Shown here: positions 1-6,592 of the stretch, piece by piece
Layout: every line of letters begins with the position of its first letter
Position numbering within the stretch: position 1 is the first letter of the stretch
Assembly: GCA_003448685.1 (NCBI GenBank)
Contig: DLXW01000320.1
Location: forward strand, 6,101-17,327
Origin: Cyanothece sp. UBA12306
GTDB lineage: Bacteria; Cyanobacteriota; Cyanobacteriia; Cyanobacteriales; Microcystaceae
DNA length: 11,227 nt
Direction: 5' to 3'
Notes under the pieces: generated by a model
What the model was told of the DNA's origin: nothing
What the model saw: the letters and a program-made list of their open reading frames with translations, nothing else
The model's database searches: none
Made by a program: the position numbers and the translations under genes

Positions 1-1
1 C

Positions 2-187
2 CAACGTCCCTACGCTAAAACTTGTACCTTATTTCACGATAAATCCCAACCTTTAGTTCCAGAAACTATTACTACTCTTTCTCCTGCTAATTCCTACCAA
101 GCGATGCGATGGTGGTGTTCTCGTAATAAAAGATTATTAATAATTCTTGTTTTAGTTTCTATTAGTTTATTAGCAGCTTTGTTGTAG
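2..187 (+). CDS. C-terminal end of a membrane-anchored protein (partial)
   Basis: The frame is open from the left edge to a TAG at 185-187 and gives 61 residues; the start lies outside the window. The last 17 or so residues (LLIILVLVSISLLAALL) form one hydrophobic segment right at the C-terminus. They are preceded by a positively charged stretch (RWWCSRNKR), as expected for a tail-anchored membrane protein with its bulk in the cytoplasm. I do not recognise the family. The gene converges with the O-methyltransferase gene, whose stop lies only 28 bases away. The hydrophobic pattern and codon use make it likely that this is real coding sequence, but too little is visible to assign a function. 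Confidence 0.55.
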   Translation, partial: QRPYAKTCTLFHDKSQPLVPETITTLSPANSYQAMRWWCSRNKRLLIILVLVSISLLAALL

Positions 188-215
188 TAACTAATCAAAA
201 TTATTAGCTAAATTA

Positions 216-878
216 CTATTTTTTCAAGGCTAAAGTTAATCCATCAGCAATAGGAACTAAACTGATATTAACTCTAGGATCTTGATAGATTTTATCATTG
301 AGATTACGTATTTTTTGAGTACGATTATCTTGAATGTCTTGATCAGCTACTTTTCCACCCCACAAGACATTATCAATTGCTATTAAACCTCCTGTGCGAA
401 CTAATTTTAAAGCTTGTTCATAGTAATGGTCATAATTACTTTTATCCGCATCAATAAAAGCAAAATCAAAGGTATTAGTTTGTCCCTCAGCTATTAGCTT
501 TTCTAAAGTTTCTAAAGCTGGGGCAATGCGTAAATCTATTTTATGATCAACGCCTGCTTTTTGCCAGTAATTACGGGCGATCGCCGTATATTCTTCGTTG
601 ATATCACAAGCTATTATTTTACCATCATCAGGCAACGCTAAGGCAACAGCTAAGGCACTATATCCGGTAAATACTCCCACTTCTAGGGTTTTTTTTGCTC
701 CCATTAATTGGACTAATAATGCCATAAATTGACCTTGTTCTGGGGCAATTTGCATCATAGACATGGGATGCTTAGCAGTTTCTCCCCGCAGTTCTTTAAG
801 GATGTCAGGTTCTCTAACAGAAACATCTTGAAAATATTGATATAACTTAGATTCAAGTCCCAAAGTTTTATTAGACAT
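216..878 (-). CDS. Class I SAM-dependent O-methyltransferase, cation-dependent (CCoAOMT type)
   Basis: This 220-residue protein has the full set of motifs of the caffeoyl-CoA O-methyltransferase family. The SAM-binding glycine motif EVGVFTGYSA is at residues 66-75, the acidic ribose-binding strand ACDIN at 90-94, FIDADK at 141-146 and DNVLWGG at 169-175. D143, D169 and N170 are the likely metal ligands by family analogy. The length is normal for the family, and Synechocystis has a similar enzyme (Slr0095) that methylates catechol-type phenolics in vitro. The enzyme should be soluble and transfer a methyl group from SAM to a vicinal diol; the natural cyanobacterial substrate is unknown. The ATG at 876-878 is the only sensible start. 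The gene follows thiS by 50 bases on the same strand and may share its transcript, although no thiamine role is implied. Confidence 0.92.
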   Translation of the reverse strand: MSNKTLGLESKLYQYFQDVSVREPDILKELRGETAKHPMSMMQIAPEQGQFMALLVQLMGAKKTLEVGVFTGYSALAVALALPDDGKIIACDINEEYTAIARNYWQKAGVDHKIDLRIAPALETLEKLIAEGQTNTFDFAFIDADKSNYDHYYEQALKLVRTGGLIAIDNVLWGGKVADQDIQDNRTQKIRNLNDKIYQDPRVNISLVPIADGLTLALKK

Positions 879-907
879 AATTTGATTTTAAGTTAACTAT
901 TGATTTT

Positions 908-926
908 ACTTCTAACTTCTGACTTC
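908..926 (-). repeat. Short heptamer tandem repeat (GAAGTCA family)
   Basis: On the - strand this reads GAAGTCA, GAAGTTA, GAAGT: 2.7 units of a 7-base repeat with one mismatch. It lies in the gap between thiS and the O-methyltransferase gene. The same unit recurs at 6523, 9306 and 9861. Confidence 0.6.
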
Positions 927-928
927 AT

Positions 929-1147
929 TCAACCTCCCCCTACAATGGTTACAATTTCTAGGCGATCGCCTGTAGTTAATTGGGTATGATCCCAGTATTG
1001 TCTGTGGAGAATTTCCCCATTATATTCTACAGCAACTAAGCGAGGATTTAATCCCATCCCTTCTAAAAATTGAGGTAAGGTAGTTTGGGGAGAACAATTA
1101 GCAGATTTCCCGTTAACTTGTAAAGTAATTTGCTCAGAATTAATCAT
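929..1147 (-). CDS. thiS: Sulfur carrier protein ThiS
   Basis: This 72-residue ubiquitin-fold protein ends in VTIVGGG, the diglycine tail that ThiS needs for adenylation and conversion to a C-terminal thiocarboxylate. It then hands sulfur to thiazole synthase ThiG during thiamine biosynthesis. The N-terminal strand ITLQVNGKS and the RLEIVTIVGGG end are typical of the family, as is the size. It sits 46 bases after the thiE stop on the same strand, a neighbour relation that fits thiamine synthesis. The ATG at 1145-1147 is preceded by a weak AGG about 10 bases upstream. A MoaD-like carrier is the alternative, but the thiE neighbour and the VGGG ending favour ThiS. Confidence 0.93.
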   Translation of the reverse strand: MINSEQITLQVNGKSANCSPQTTLPQFLEGMGLNPRLVAVEYNGEILHRQYWDHTQLTTGDRLEIVTIVGGG

Positions 1148-1193
1148 ATCGAGTACCTAAATATTAATTTTAGAATGCAGAATTATGAATTAG

Positions 1194-2243
1194 TTAATGT
1201 TGCCTATCATGTTTATTTCTAGAAAGTTTTGTCAATAGTTCTTGGGTAATCTTTTTGGGATTATCTGCTTCCATAATAGCGCGAACAACAGCTACTTGTG
1301 TAGCCCCTGAATTAAGAACATCAGGAAGATTTTGATTATCAATTCCCCCAATAGCAAACCAAGGAACAGGGGAGTTTTCTAAGGCATAATTAACGTAGTC
1401 TAAACCCACAGGAGTTTTGCCTGGTTTGGTCGGAGTTCCATACACAGGGCCTACTCCAATATAGTCTGCACCTTCAGCTATTGCTTTAGCCATTTCTTGG
1501 GGATTTGTAGTCGAACGTCCAATAATTTTATTAGGTCCTAAAATCTGTCTAGCTAAGGCAATAGGAATGTCTTGTTGTCCTAAATGTAATCCATCTGCAT
1601 TCACCGCTAAAGCAAGATCAACACGATCATTCATAATGAATAAAGCATGATATTCATGGCATAATTGACAAAGTTTTTTGGCAGTTTCTAATCTAATAAT
1701 ATCTTCAGAATTTTTATCTCGATATTGAACTAAAGTTAGCCCTCCTTTTAAAGATTCTTCAACAATTGATAGGATATTATCAGCAGGAGAAGTTACTAAA
1801 TATAACAGAGATTCTTTAAGTTTTTGACAACGGTTATATTCTAAAAGATTGCTTTCTAAAGTATAAACTTGATAGCGCATTTTCTTACAAGCTATTGCCA
1901 TTTCTGCTTGATATAGCTTGCCATATTCTTCTAACACTCTTAAAGCTTCTTGAATGCGACATAAGTTAGCTTGTAAAAGATGTTCAATACTACTACGATT
2001 TTCTTCTTGGGGATGGGATAATGCTGTTCCAGGATCATTAAGAGTATCTCTGGCGATGCGTAATTCTGAAGTATGCCAATGGGCAATTTCTTGACGCATT
2101 TGCTTACATTCTTCAGCTAACTGAGTATTTTCTAAACTAAAACGACACCATTCTTCGATAATTCTTAATCCTTCCCTCGCGCGATCCAAATTAGCATCTA
2201 AAATTCGAGGAATAGATAAACTATTATTGATTCTTTGATTCAT
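1194..2243 (-). CDS. thiE: Fused ThiD2-ThiE: HMP-phosphate kinase domain plus thiamine-phosphate synthase
   Basis: From the ATG at 2241-2243 the protein has 349 residues, against about 210 for a stand-alone ThiE. The C-terminal 200 residues are ThiE, which joins HMP pyrophosphate to the thiazole phosphate to give thiamine phosphate. Motifs, numbered with two extra residues in front, are VQYRDKN at 174-180, NDR at 207-209, ADGLHLGQQD at 218-227, GRSTTN at 244-249, GVGPVYGTPTKPGK at 265-278 and the phosphate loop around GGI at 301-303. The first 140 residues are all helical (RILDANLDRAREGLRIIEEW, then a second RIQEALRVLEEYGK copy) and match the ThiD2 family described as a dedicated HMP-phosphate kinase fused to ThiE. 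A TTG six bases further upstream (2249) is in frame, but the ATG is the better start. No TPP riboswitch is visible upstream. Confidence 0.93.
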   Translation of the reverse strand: MNQRINNSLSIPRILDANLDRAREGLRIIEEWCRFSLENTQLAEECKQMRQEIAHWHTSELRIARDTLNDPGTALSHPQEENRSSIEHLLQANLCRIQEALRVLEEYGKLYQAEMAIACKKMRYQVYTLESNLLEYNRCQKLKESLLYLVTSPADNILSIVEESLKGGLTLVQYRDKNSEDIIRLETAKKLCQLCHEYHALFIMNDRVDLALAVNADGLHLGQQDIPIALARQILGPNKIIGRSTTNPQEMAKAIAEGADYIGVGPVYGTPTKPGKTPVGLDYVNYALENSPVPWFAIGGIDNQNLPDVLNSGATQVAVVRAIMEADNPKKITQELLTKLSRNKHDRQH

Positions 2244-2309
2244 TCTCAATTTACTAATTAAATTCTATTTAATCGTCGCACAAAAGTTGTAGTTAAATTG
2301 ATTTAATAT

Positions 2310-2759
2310 TTATCCTATATTTTGTTGAAGGTTCATGGTATATTCCTTAAATCTTTCTAAGTCAGCTTGAATTGTTGATTCAACAATTCGTCCTAAAAAT
2401 AAATTATCCATCAATTTACCTAACCAACCAGGAATAGCATAAGCAATGGTTAATCTAACAATGCTTTTACCATGACGATCATAAAATCTAACTGCACCAC
2501 GATTAGGCAAACCATCGACAGATTCCCATTGTATAATTTGATGGGAAACTAATTTTAAAATTCGTGATAGCCAAGTAAATTCAAAGCCACTACTAGCTAG
2601 TTTCCAGCGCGATAATTCTGGATCATCTTCTAATACTTGAACTGAGTCGATCCACTTCATCCAACGAGGCATTTGTTCGAGATCTGACCATAAACTCCAT
2701 ACTAAATCCATGGGTGCATCCACTTCAACTTGTACGCTATGTTCTAACCAATTAGACAT
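2310..2759 (-). CDS. SRPBCC (START/polyketide cyclase-like) family protein next to zds
   Basis: This is a small helix-grip-fold protein of 149 residues from the ATG at 2757-2759. It opens with MSNWLEHSVQVEVDAP, the usual beginning of cyanobacterial SRPBCC proteins, followed by DLVWSLWSDLEQMPRWMKWI and a C-terminal helix (TIQADLERFKEYTMNLQ). The fold makes a hydrophobic cavity for lipid-like ligands; no catalytic residue can be named. An in-frame ATG at 2817-2819 would add 20 residues, but that stretch is encoded partly by an imperfect palindromic intergenic repeat, so I prefer the inner start. The gene lies directly after zds, as its homologue slr0941 follows slr0940 in Synechocystis. This suggests, without proving, a link to carotenoid metabolism or membrane lipids. 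Confidence 0.85.
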   Translation of the reverse strand: MSNWLEHSVQVEVDAPMDLVWSLWSDLEQMPRWMKWIDSVQVLEDDPELSRWKLASSGFEFTWLSRILKLVSHQIIQWESVDGLPNRGAVRFYDRHGKSIVRLTIAYAIPGWLGKLMDNLFLGRIVESTIQADLERFKEYTMNLQQNIG

Positions 2760-2791
2760 TTTTTTATCAGGAGAGATTATTAATAAAGTAG

Positions 2792-2808
2792 GGCGGGCAT
2801 TGCCCACC
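2792..2808. repeat. GC-rich imperfect palindrome of interspersed-repeat type
   Basis: GGCGGGCA and TGCCCACC pair around a central T with one mismatch in eight. Motifs of this GTGGGCATTGCCCAC type are common intergenic repeats in cyanobacteria. It lies between the zds stop and the likely SRPBCC start, where it could form a small hairpin in the transcript. Confidence 0.55.
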
Positions 2809-2820
2809 TTATTTGACATT

Positions 2821-4293
2821 CTAGCGAATAGTTGAAGTTTGGGGAATGCCTTTAACTTTTTCTGCTGTTTCTAAAATAGCTTTAGCTGCTTGTCTTCCTG
2901 AAATTGTTGCACCTTCCATACTGTCAATGTAATCTTGTTGGGTATAGCTACCTGCTAAGAAAAAATTAGCAATAGGAGTTTTTTGAGGGGGACGATAGGG
3001 GTCCATTCCTGGTGCTTCCCGATACAAAGATTGGGCTAATTTAACCACACTATACCAAGTCATATTTAGGTTACGAGATGAGGGAAATAATTCACGAACT
3101 TGATTTAAAACATGATTAGCAATATCCTCATTTTTCTCCTTAATAAAAGGATCGCCTGGAGTTAACACTAATTGCAATAAAGAACCCTCTCCTGGTTTAT
3201 AATAATCTCCAGGGCTAGTTAAAGCTAAATCGGCAAAACAAGAAAAGTCTGCATCAGGAGTATAAAGTAAATTATCTAGTCCGGTTGCTGTTTCTAATTG
3301 TTCCCTTTGATTAGGATCATGTAATTCGGTGACCCAACCATCGAAGCGTAATTGGACTGTGGCTACAGGAACTGCTTCTAACTGATAAATGTTATCAAAA
3401 ACCGATAATTTACGCCATTGAGCAGGAAGTAATCGCTGAATACCAGGAACATCACAGGCGCAAACATAAGCATCGGCTGTGATTTTTTCTTCTTTTTCTC
3501 CCTGGGCAACTATTATGCCTGTGACATCGATTTGATCATCATTTTCTGTGAATAAAATCTCTCTAACACGCCGTCGGGTGTGAATTTTTGCTCCCCTAGT
3601 TTCGAGATAATTAATAATAGGTTTATGGAGATATTCAAAAGGAGAACCCTCCAACATTCTCAAGACTGATGCTTCGGTTTTGGTAGCAAAAAATAGGAAA
3701 ATAGTCAACATACAACGGGCTGAAATATTTTCCGTATCAATAAAACCCAAAGCGTAGGCGATAGGGTTCCACATTTTCTCGAGACTGCTATTATTTCCCC
3801 CGTGTTGACGAAACCAATCAGCAAAACTAATAGAATCTAATTTCCTAATAGTTTTCATCGCACCATCAAAGTCAATTAAACCTTGAACAATGGGACTAAT
3901 TCCTAACGCTAAAGAATTAGACATTTTATCAACAGTAGAGAGTTGAGATGTGGTAAAAAAAGCTTTTAAACCATTAAAAGGGGCCCCAGTGAGAAAACGA
4001 AAGTCTAATTCTCCTAGTCGTCCTCCTTGGTTAATAAAGGTGTGGGTGTGTTGTTTGAGGCGTAAATTGTCGATCGCTCCCACCTTTTTCATCAGTTCAA
4101 ATAGGTTATAATAGCAGCCGAAAAAAACGTGTAACCCCATTTCCAAGTGATTACCGTCATTATCAACCCAACTTCCTACCTTTCCCCCCACAAAAGGACG
4201 AGATTCAAAAATTTCAACTTCACAACCTGCATCAACCAGGTCGATAGCGGTGGTCATTCCTGCTAACCCTGCGCCAACGATCGCAACTCGCAT
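2821..4293 (-). CDS. zds: 9,9'-di-cis-zeta-carotene desaturase (CrtQ/ZDS)
   Basis: This FAD-dependent desaturase converts zeta-carotene through neurosporene to poly-cis-lycopene at the thylakoid or inner membrane, passing electrons to plastoquinone. From the ATG at 4291-4293 it has 490 residues, the normal ZDS size. The N-terminal dinucleotide fold [11 protein letters not shown] is at residues 3-13, followed by the acidic strand end [16 protein letters not shown]. The [19 protein letters not shown] segment separates ZDS from phytoene desaturase. The C-terminal flavin segment begins [18 protein letters not shown] at about residue 445. An in-frame upstream ATG (4335) would add 14 unlikely residues, and it lies upstream of the TATAAT box. 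The inner start has an AAGGAAG ribosome site. The SRPBCC gene follows at once. Confidence 0.96.
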   Translation of the reverse strand: MRVAIVGAGLAGMTTAIDLVDAGCEVEIFESRPFVGGKVGSWVDNDGNHLEMGLHVFFGCYYNLFELMKKVGAIDNLRLKQHTHTFINQGGRLGELDFRFLTGAPFNGLKAFFTTSQLSTVDKMSNSLALGISPIVQGLIDFDGAMKTIRKLDSISFADWFRQHGGNNSSLEKMWNPIAYALGFIDTENISARCMLTIFLFFATKTEASVLRMLEGSPFEYLHKPIINYLETRGAKIHTRRRVREILFTENDDQIDVTGIIVAQGEKEEKITADAYVCACDVPGIQRLLPAQWRKLSVFDNIYQLEAVPVATVQLRFDGWVTELHDPNQREQLETATGLDNLLYTPDADFSCFADLALTSPGDYYKPGEGSLLQLVLTPGDPFIKEKNEDIANHVLNQVRELFPSSRNLNMTWYSVVKLAQSLYREAPGMDPYRPPQKTPIANFFLAGSYTQQDYIDSMEGATISGRQAAKAILETAEKVKGIPQTSTIR

Positions 4294-4298
4294 TCTGT

Positions 4299-4305
4299 CT
4301 TCCTT
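4299..4305 (-). promoter_or_regulatory. Ribosome binding site of zds
   Basis: AAGGAAG lies five bases before the ATG at 4293 on the - strand. It decides that start against the longer alternative at 4335. Confidence 0.6.
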
Positions 4306-4324
4306 ATTTATTATGTCTTTATAT

Positions 4325-4330
4325 ATTATA
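4325..4330 (-). promoter_or_regulatory. Candidate -10 box for zds
   Basis: A perfect TATAAT reads on the - strand 31 bases before the zds ATG. No good TTGACA lies 16-18 bases upstream, so only the -10 element is convincing. Transcription would start near 4318, giving a short leader and excluding the upstream ATG at 4335. Confidence 0.42.
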
Positions 4331-4416
4331 ATCAATGCTGACGGCTAAATGCTTACCTAAACAACATAAAAAAAGTCGTGTTCGTAATTGGGTAGGGTGG
4401 TAGAATAAATCTGTAT

Positions 4417-4426
4417 GTAGCGCTAC
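4417..4426. repeat. Perfect 10-bp palindrome GTAGCGCTAC
   Basis: GTAGCGCTAC is its own reverse complement and continues into GCG. Such TAGCGCTACGCG-like motifs are scattered between cyanobacterial genes. It lies in the divergent gap between zds and the VMAP remnant. Confidence 0.4.
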
Positions 4427-4435
4427 GCGAAATTA

Positions 4436-4461
4436 AGAATGTAGAATGTAGAATGTAGAAT
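4436..4461 (+). repeat. Heptamer tandem repeat (AGAATGT family, 3.7 units)
   Basis: AGAATGT is repeated three times followed by AGAAT, with no mismatch. This is a different unit from the GAAGTCA tracts but has the same 7-base period, as in the short tandemly repeated repetitive (STRR) sequences of cyanobacteria. Apart from this tract, the palindrome at 4417 and the zds promoter region, I see nothing gene-like in 4336-4593. Confidence 0.75.
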
Positions 4462-4593
4462 CAATCTATGACTTAATTTCAAGCTTTATTAAGTGTCCTA
4501 ACCTTAACACATAGCACTATATTTGTCAGGCAAAAAGCGACTTTCAGCAATAGACACCTCTGAAAAAGATACAGTCTAAGTAAGATAGTTATT

Positions 4594-4662
4594 ATGACCA
4601 ATCAGATCATTAAAATATTCCTAGCTTCTTCATCGGAATTAAAGAAAGAAAGTTTTATCTAA
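4594..4662 (+). pseudogene. N-terminal remnant of the VMAP gene (KIFLASSSEL-type leader)
   Basis: ATG at 4594 opens a 22-codon frame reading MTNQIIKIFLASSSELKKE before a TAA at 4660-4662. IKIFLASSSELK resembles the first strand and loop of TIR-like/DUF4062-type N-terminal domains found on bacterial signalling and NTPase proteins. Coding-like sequence resumes at once in another frame (from 4643, reading RVEETIASNLLDK and on into the VMAP frame at 4754). The simplest reading is that a longer effector-VMAP gene lost its central part by deletion, leaving its start and its end. The family match rests on a short motif and is an inference. Confidence 0.4.
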
Positions 4663-4753
4663 TCTAAATAGAGTAGAGGAAACAATAGCTAGTAATTTAC
4701 TTGATAAAAGTTCTCTTAATTTCAATAAATCTTTTGTCTATTTATTAATTGAA

Positions 4754-5635
4754 TTGAAGCTAAAAAGCTCCAAAAATGATAAAGATGAAGCAGAAAAATT
4801 TTTAACAGATGTTTGGTTAGCGATTCCCAAATTTTCTAATAATGATCAACCTCAAGAATCTTCTAGTAATTTTGAAGTGGTAACAGAATATCACTTAGAG
4901 AACTTATTGAAAACTTTTCAAGCTACTAAAGCTTATACTGAAATAGAGGTTAAAGAAAACTTTTTCAACTTAATTACAGAATGTAATGAGAAAATTCAAG
5001 AAATTGAACCCGAACAAGACTTTAAAATAGCTGTTGAATGGATTCTACCTGAAAGTTTGTTATCGTCTCCAATTGACTGTTGGGAATATAAAAAAAATAG
5101 AAAAATAGGTGGAGAACGTCGTTTTTTTTCGGTTCATATCCGTTCATCTCAAAGGTTACATATTTGTTACAGAGATTGTCTCCAAGATTGGAAAAATAGA
5201 TGGAATTTTTTGGTTAATCATCTTCAAGAAATTGATGAGAGTCACTATATTTCAGCTAAGCAGTGTAATCAAAAAAATGATGAAGATTTAGGGGAAGTTT
5301 GTTATGATGATGATAAAATGATTGTTGGTCTTAATTTATCTAATGATTTACAAGAATTAGAAAATATTAGCTATGAGGAATTAATTATAGAAACGGGTAT
5401 ACCTGTTGCTTTGTGGTCAAGAGCTAAACCATTTAATCCCAATCATCTTAAGGATTTAGATTCCCTAATAAATCCTGAAAATAAATCGGTTTTAAATTTT
5501 GATAACTTACCTAAATCGATTATAAACATGAGAGCATCAGCTAAAAAAAATCAACCTTCTCATCTAGGTCATCATCTTTGTTTTTTGTGGGAAAATCCTT
5601 ATAATTATCCCCTAAAAACAAAATTTAGAATGTAA
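4754..5635 (+). CDS. VMAP C-terminal domain protein, N-terminally truncated
   Basis: 293 residues can be read from a TTG at 4754; the frame is open back to 4643 without any ATG, so the true front of the gene appears to be lost. The whole product resembles the C-terminal domain of vWA-MoxR-associated proteins (VMAP-C). Visible motifs are VEWILPESLLSSPIDCW at 94-110, RRFFSVHIRSSQRL at 122-135, WKNRWNFL at 146-153, TGIPVALWSR at 214-223 and LCFLWENPYNYP at 275-286. In the known ternary systems VMAP works with a MoxR ATPase and a vWA protein and usually carries an N-terminal effector or adaptor domain, which is missing here. The MoxR remnant follows after 47 bases and the vWA-FGE gene after that, which supports the assignment. 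It may be expressed as a fragment or be a pseudogene. Confidence 0.65.
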   Translation: MKLKSSKNDKDEAEKFLTDVWLAIPKFSNNDQPQESSSNFEVVTEYHLENLLKTFQATKAYTEIEVKENFFNLITECNEKIQEIEPEQDFKIAVEWILPESLLSSPIDCWEYKKNRKIGGERRFFSVHIRSSQRLHICYRDCLQDWKNRWNFLVNHLQEIDESHYISAKQCNQKNDEDLGEVCYDDDKMIVGLNLSNDLQELENISYEELIIETGIPVALWSRAKPFNPNHLKDLDSLINPENKSVLNFDNLPKSIINMRASAKKNQPSHLGHHLCFLWENPYNYPLKTKFRM

Positions 5636-5682
5636 TTGTAAGCTAATCTTGTACTTTATTTATTGAAAAAAATAGGTCAAAA

Positions 5683-6521
5683 ATGATGAGTGATTGGCAA
5701 ATTTTCAAAGGAAGTGATCAGTCCCATTCGGTGGAAAAATGGCCAGAACCACCCCCTTGGCGAAATTTTAAGCAAGGTCAACAACAGAAACCCCCTAGAG
5801 AAACCTTTCAAGCGAACGATAAAGTCATTAACGCTGTTAATATGGCGATTTACTTACATCGTCCCCTTTTGGTGACTGGAAAACCAGGTACAGGGAAGTC
5901 TAGTTTAGCTAGGGCGATCGCCTCGGAATTAGAATTAGGAGAGATCCTACATTGGCCCATTAATACCCGTAGTACACTCCAAGAGGGACTTTACTATTAT
6001 GACGCGATCGCTCGTTTACAAGAAGCTCAACTTAATCTTAATCCACAACAAGAAGTTAAATTGAATATTGGGGATTATATTCGTCTGGGCCCGTTGGGAA
6101 CCGCGATGTGTTCAACAGAAAAACCGAGGGTTTTACTAATCGATGAAATTGATAAAAGTGACATTGATCTTCCCAATGATTTACTAAATATTTTTGAAGA
6201 AGGTTATTTTTTAATAGAAGAACTCCGACGACTGAAAGATAATGAAAATTACCTTTCAAGCGTCGCTGTATTCAATTAGAGATTCAAGAACCGACTCAAG
6301 ATGAACTAACTGAAATTGTCAAAGCGCATTTAGGAGATAATTTAAGTCAAGAAATAGAAGACCAAATTGGGGAATTTGTCAAGAAAAGAGGTAAAGGCCC
6401 TTTAGCCACAGATCAGTTACTTAATGTGGCATTTATGTTAATGAATAAACCTTCTCCTAGTAAGGAACAACAACAAGCAATTATTGACCGTTTAATGGCT
6501 TATCTAGATAGAACTGGTTAA
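5683..6521 (+). pseudogene. MoxR-type AAA+ ATPase broken by internal deletion and frameshift
   Basis: The first frame runs from ATG 5683 (or 5686) to TAG 6277-6279. It has an N-terminal tail rich in Trp and Pro (EKWPEPPPWRNF), Walker A GKPGTGKS at residues 66-73 and Walker B LLIDEIDKSD at 151-160. After LRRLKDNENY (181-190) homology moves to the frame one base on. There FKRRCIQLEIQEPTQDELTE continues to LMAYLDRTG and a TAA at 6519-6521. Intact relatives carry roughly 40-50 more residues between these points, including sensor 1 and the approach to the PAFLRRC arginine-finger helix. The lesion is therefore a deletion near 6246-6254 that also changes frame, unless it is a sequencing or assembly error. 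In ternary systems this ATPase would remodel or activate the partner proteins. Two HIP1 sites (5914, 6004) lie inside it. Confidence 0.85.
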
Positions 6522-6522
6522 T

Positions 6523-6541
6523 GAAGTCAGAAGTCAGAAGT
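6523..6541 (+). repeat. GAAGTCA heptamer tandem repeat (2.7 units)
   Basis: GAAGTCA, GAAGTCA, GAAGT begins one base after the MoxR remnant's TAA stop. It occupies part of the 71-base gap before the vWA-FGE gene. Confidence 0.75.
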
Positions 6542-6592
6542 TTAATTTTTTATTAATTATTGTTTGTTTTAGCTATTATTTGAAAATGCTAT

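Noticed and set aside
188..225. Possible terminator between the two convergent genes (CTAAT / ATTAG at 191-207)
   Set aside because: The stem is only five A+T-rich pairs and the nearby T run is not placed directly after it, so it is too weak to call.
2244..2310. TPP riboswitch upstream of thiE
   Set aside because: The gap is 66 bases, too short for the aptamer, and no CTGAGA-type core is present.
4520..4556. Promoter for the VMAP remnant (TTGTCA near 4523)
   Set aside because: No acceptable -10 lies 16-18 bases downstream; the nearest A/T-rich hexamers match poorly.
4519..4577. Possible transposase remnant reading LSGKKRLSAIDTSEKDTV
   Set aside because: The frame is 18 codons and shows no motif I can tie to any transposase family.
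5109..5291. Short open frame of 60 codons inside the VMAP gene
   Set aside because: It overlaps conserved VMAP-C motifs in another frame and has no recognisable feature; it is a shadow frame.
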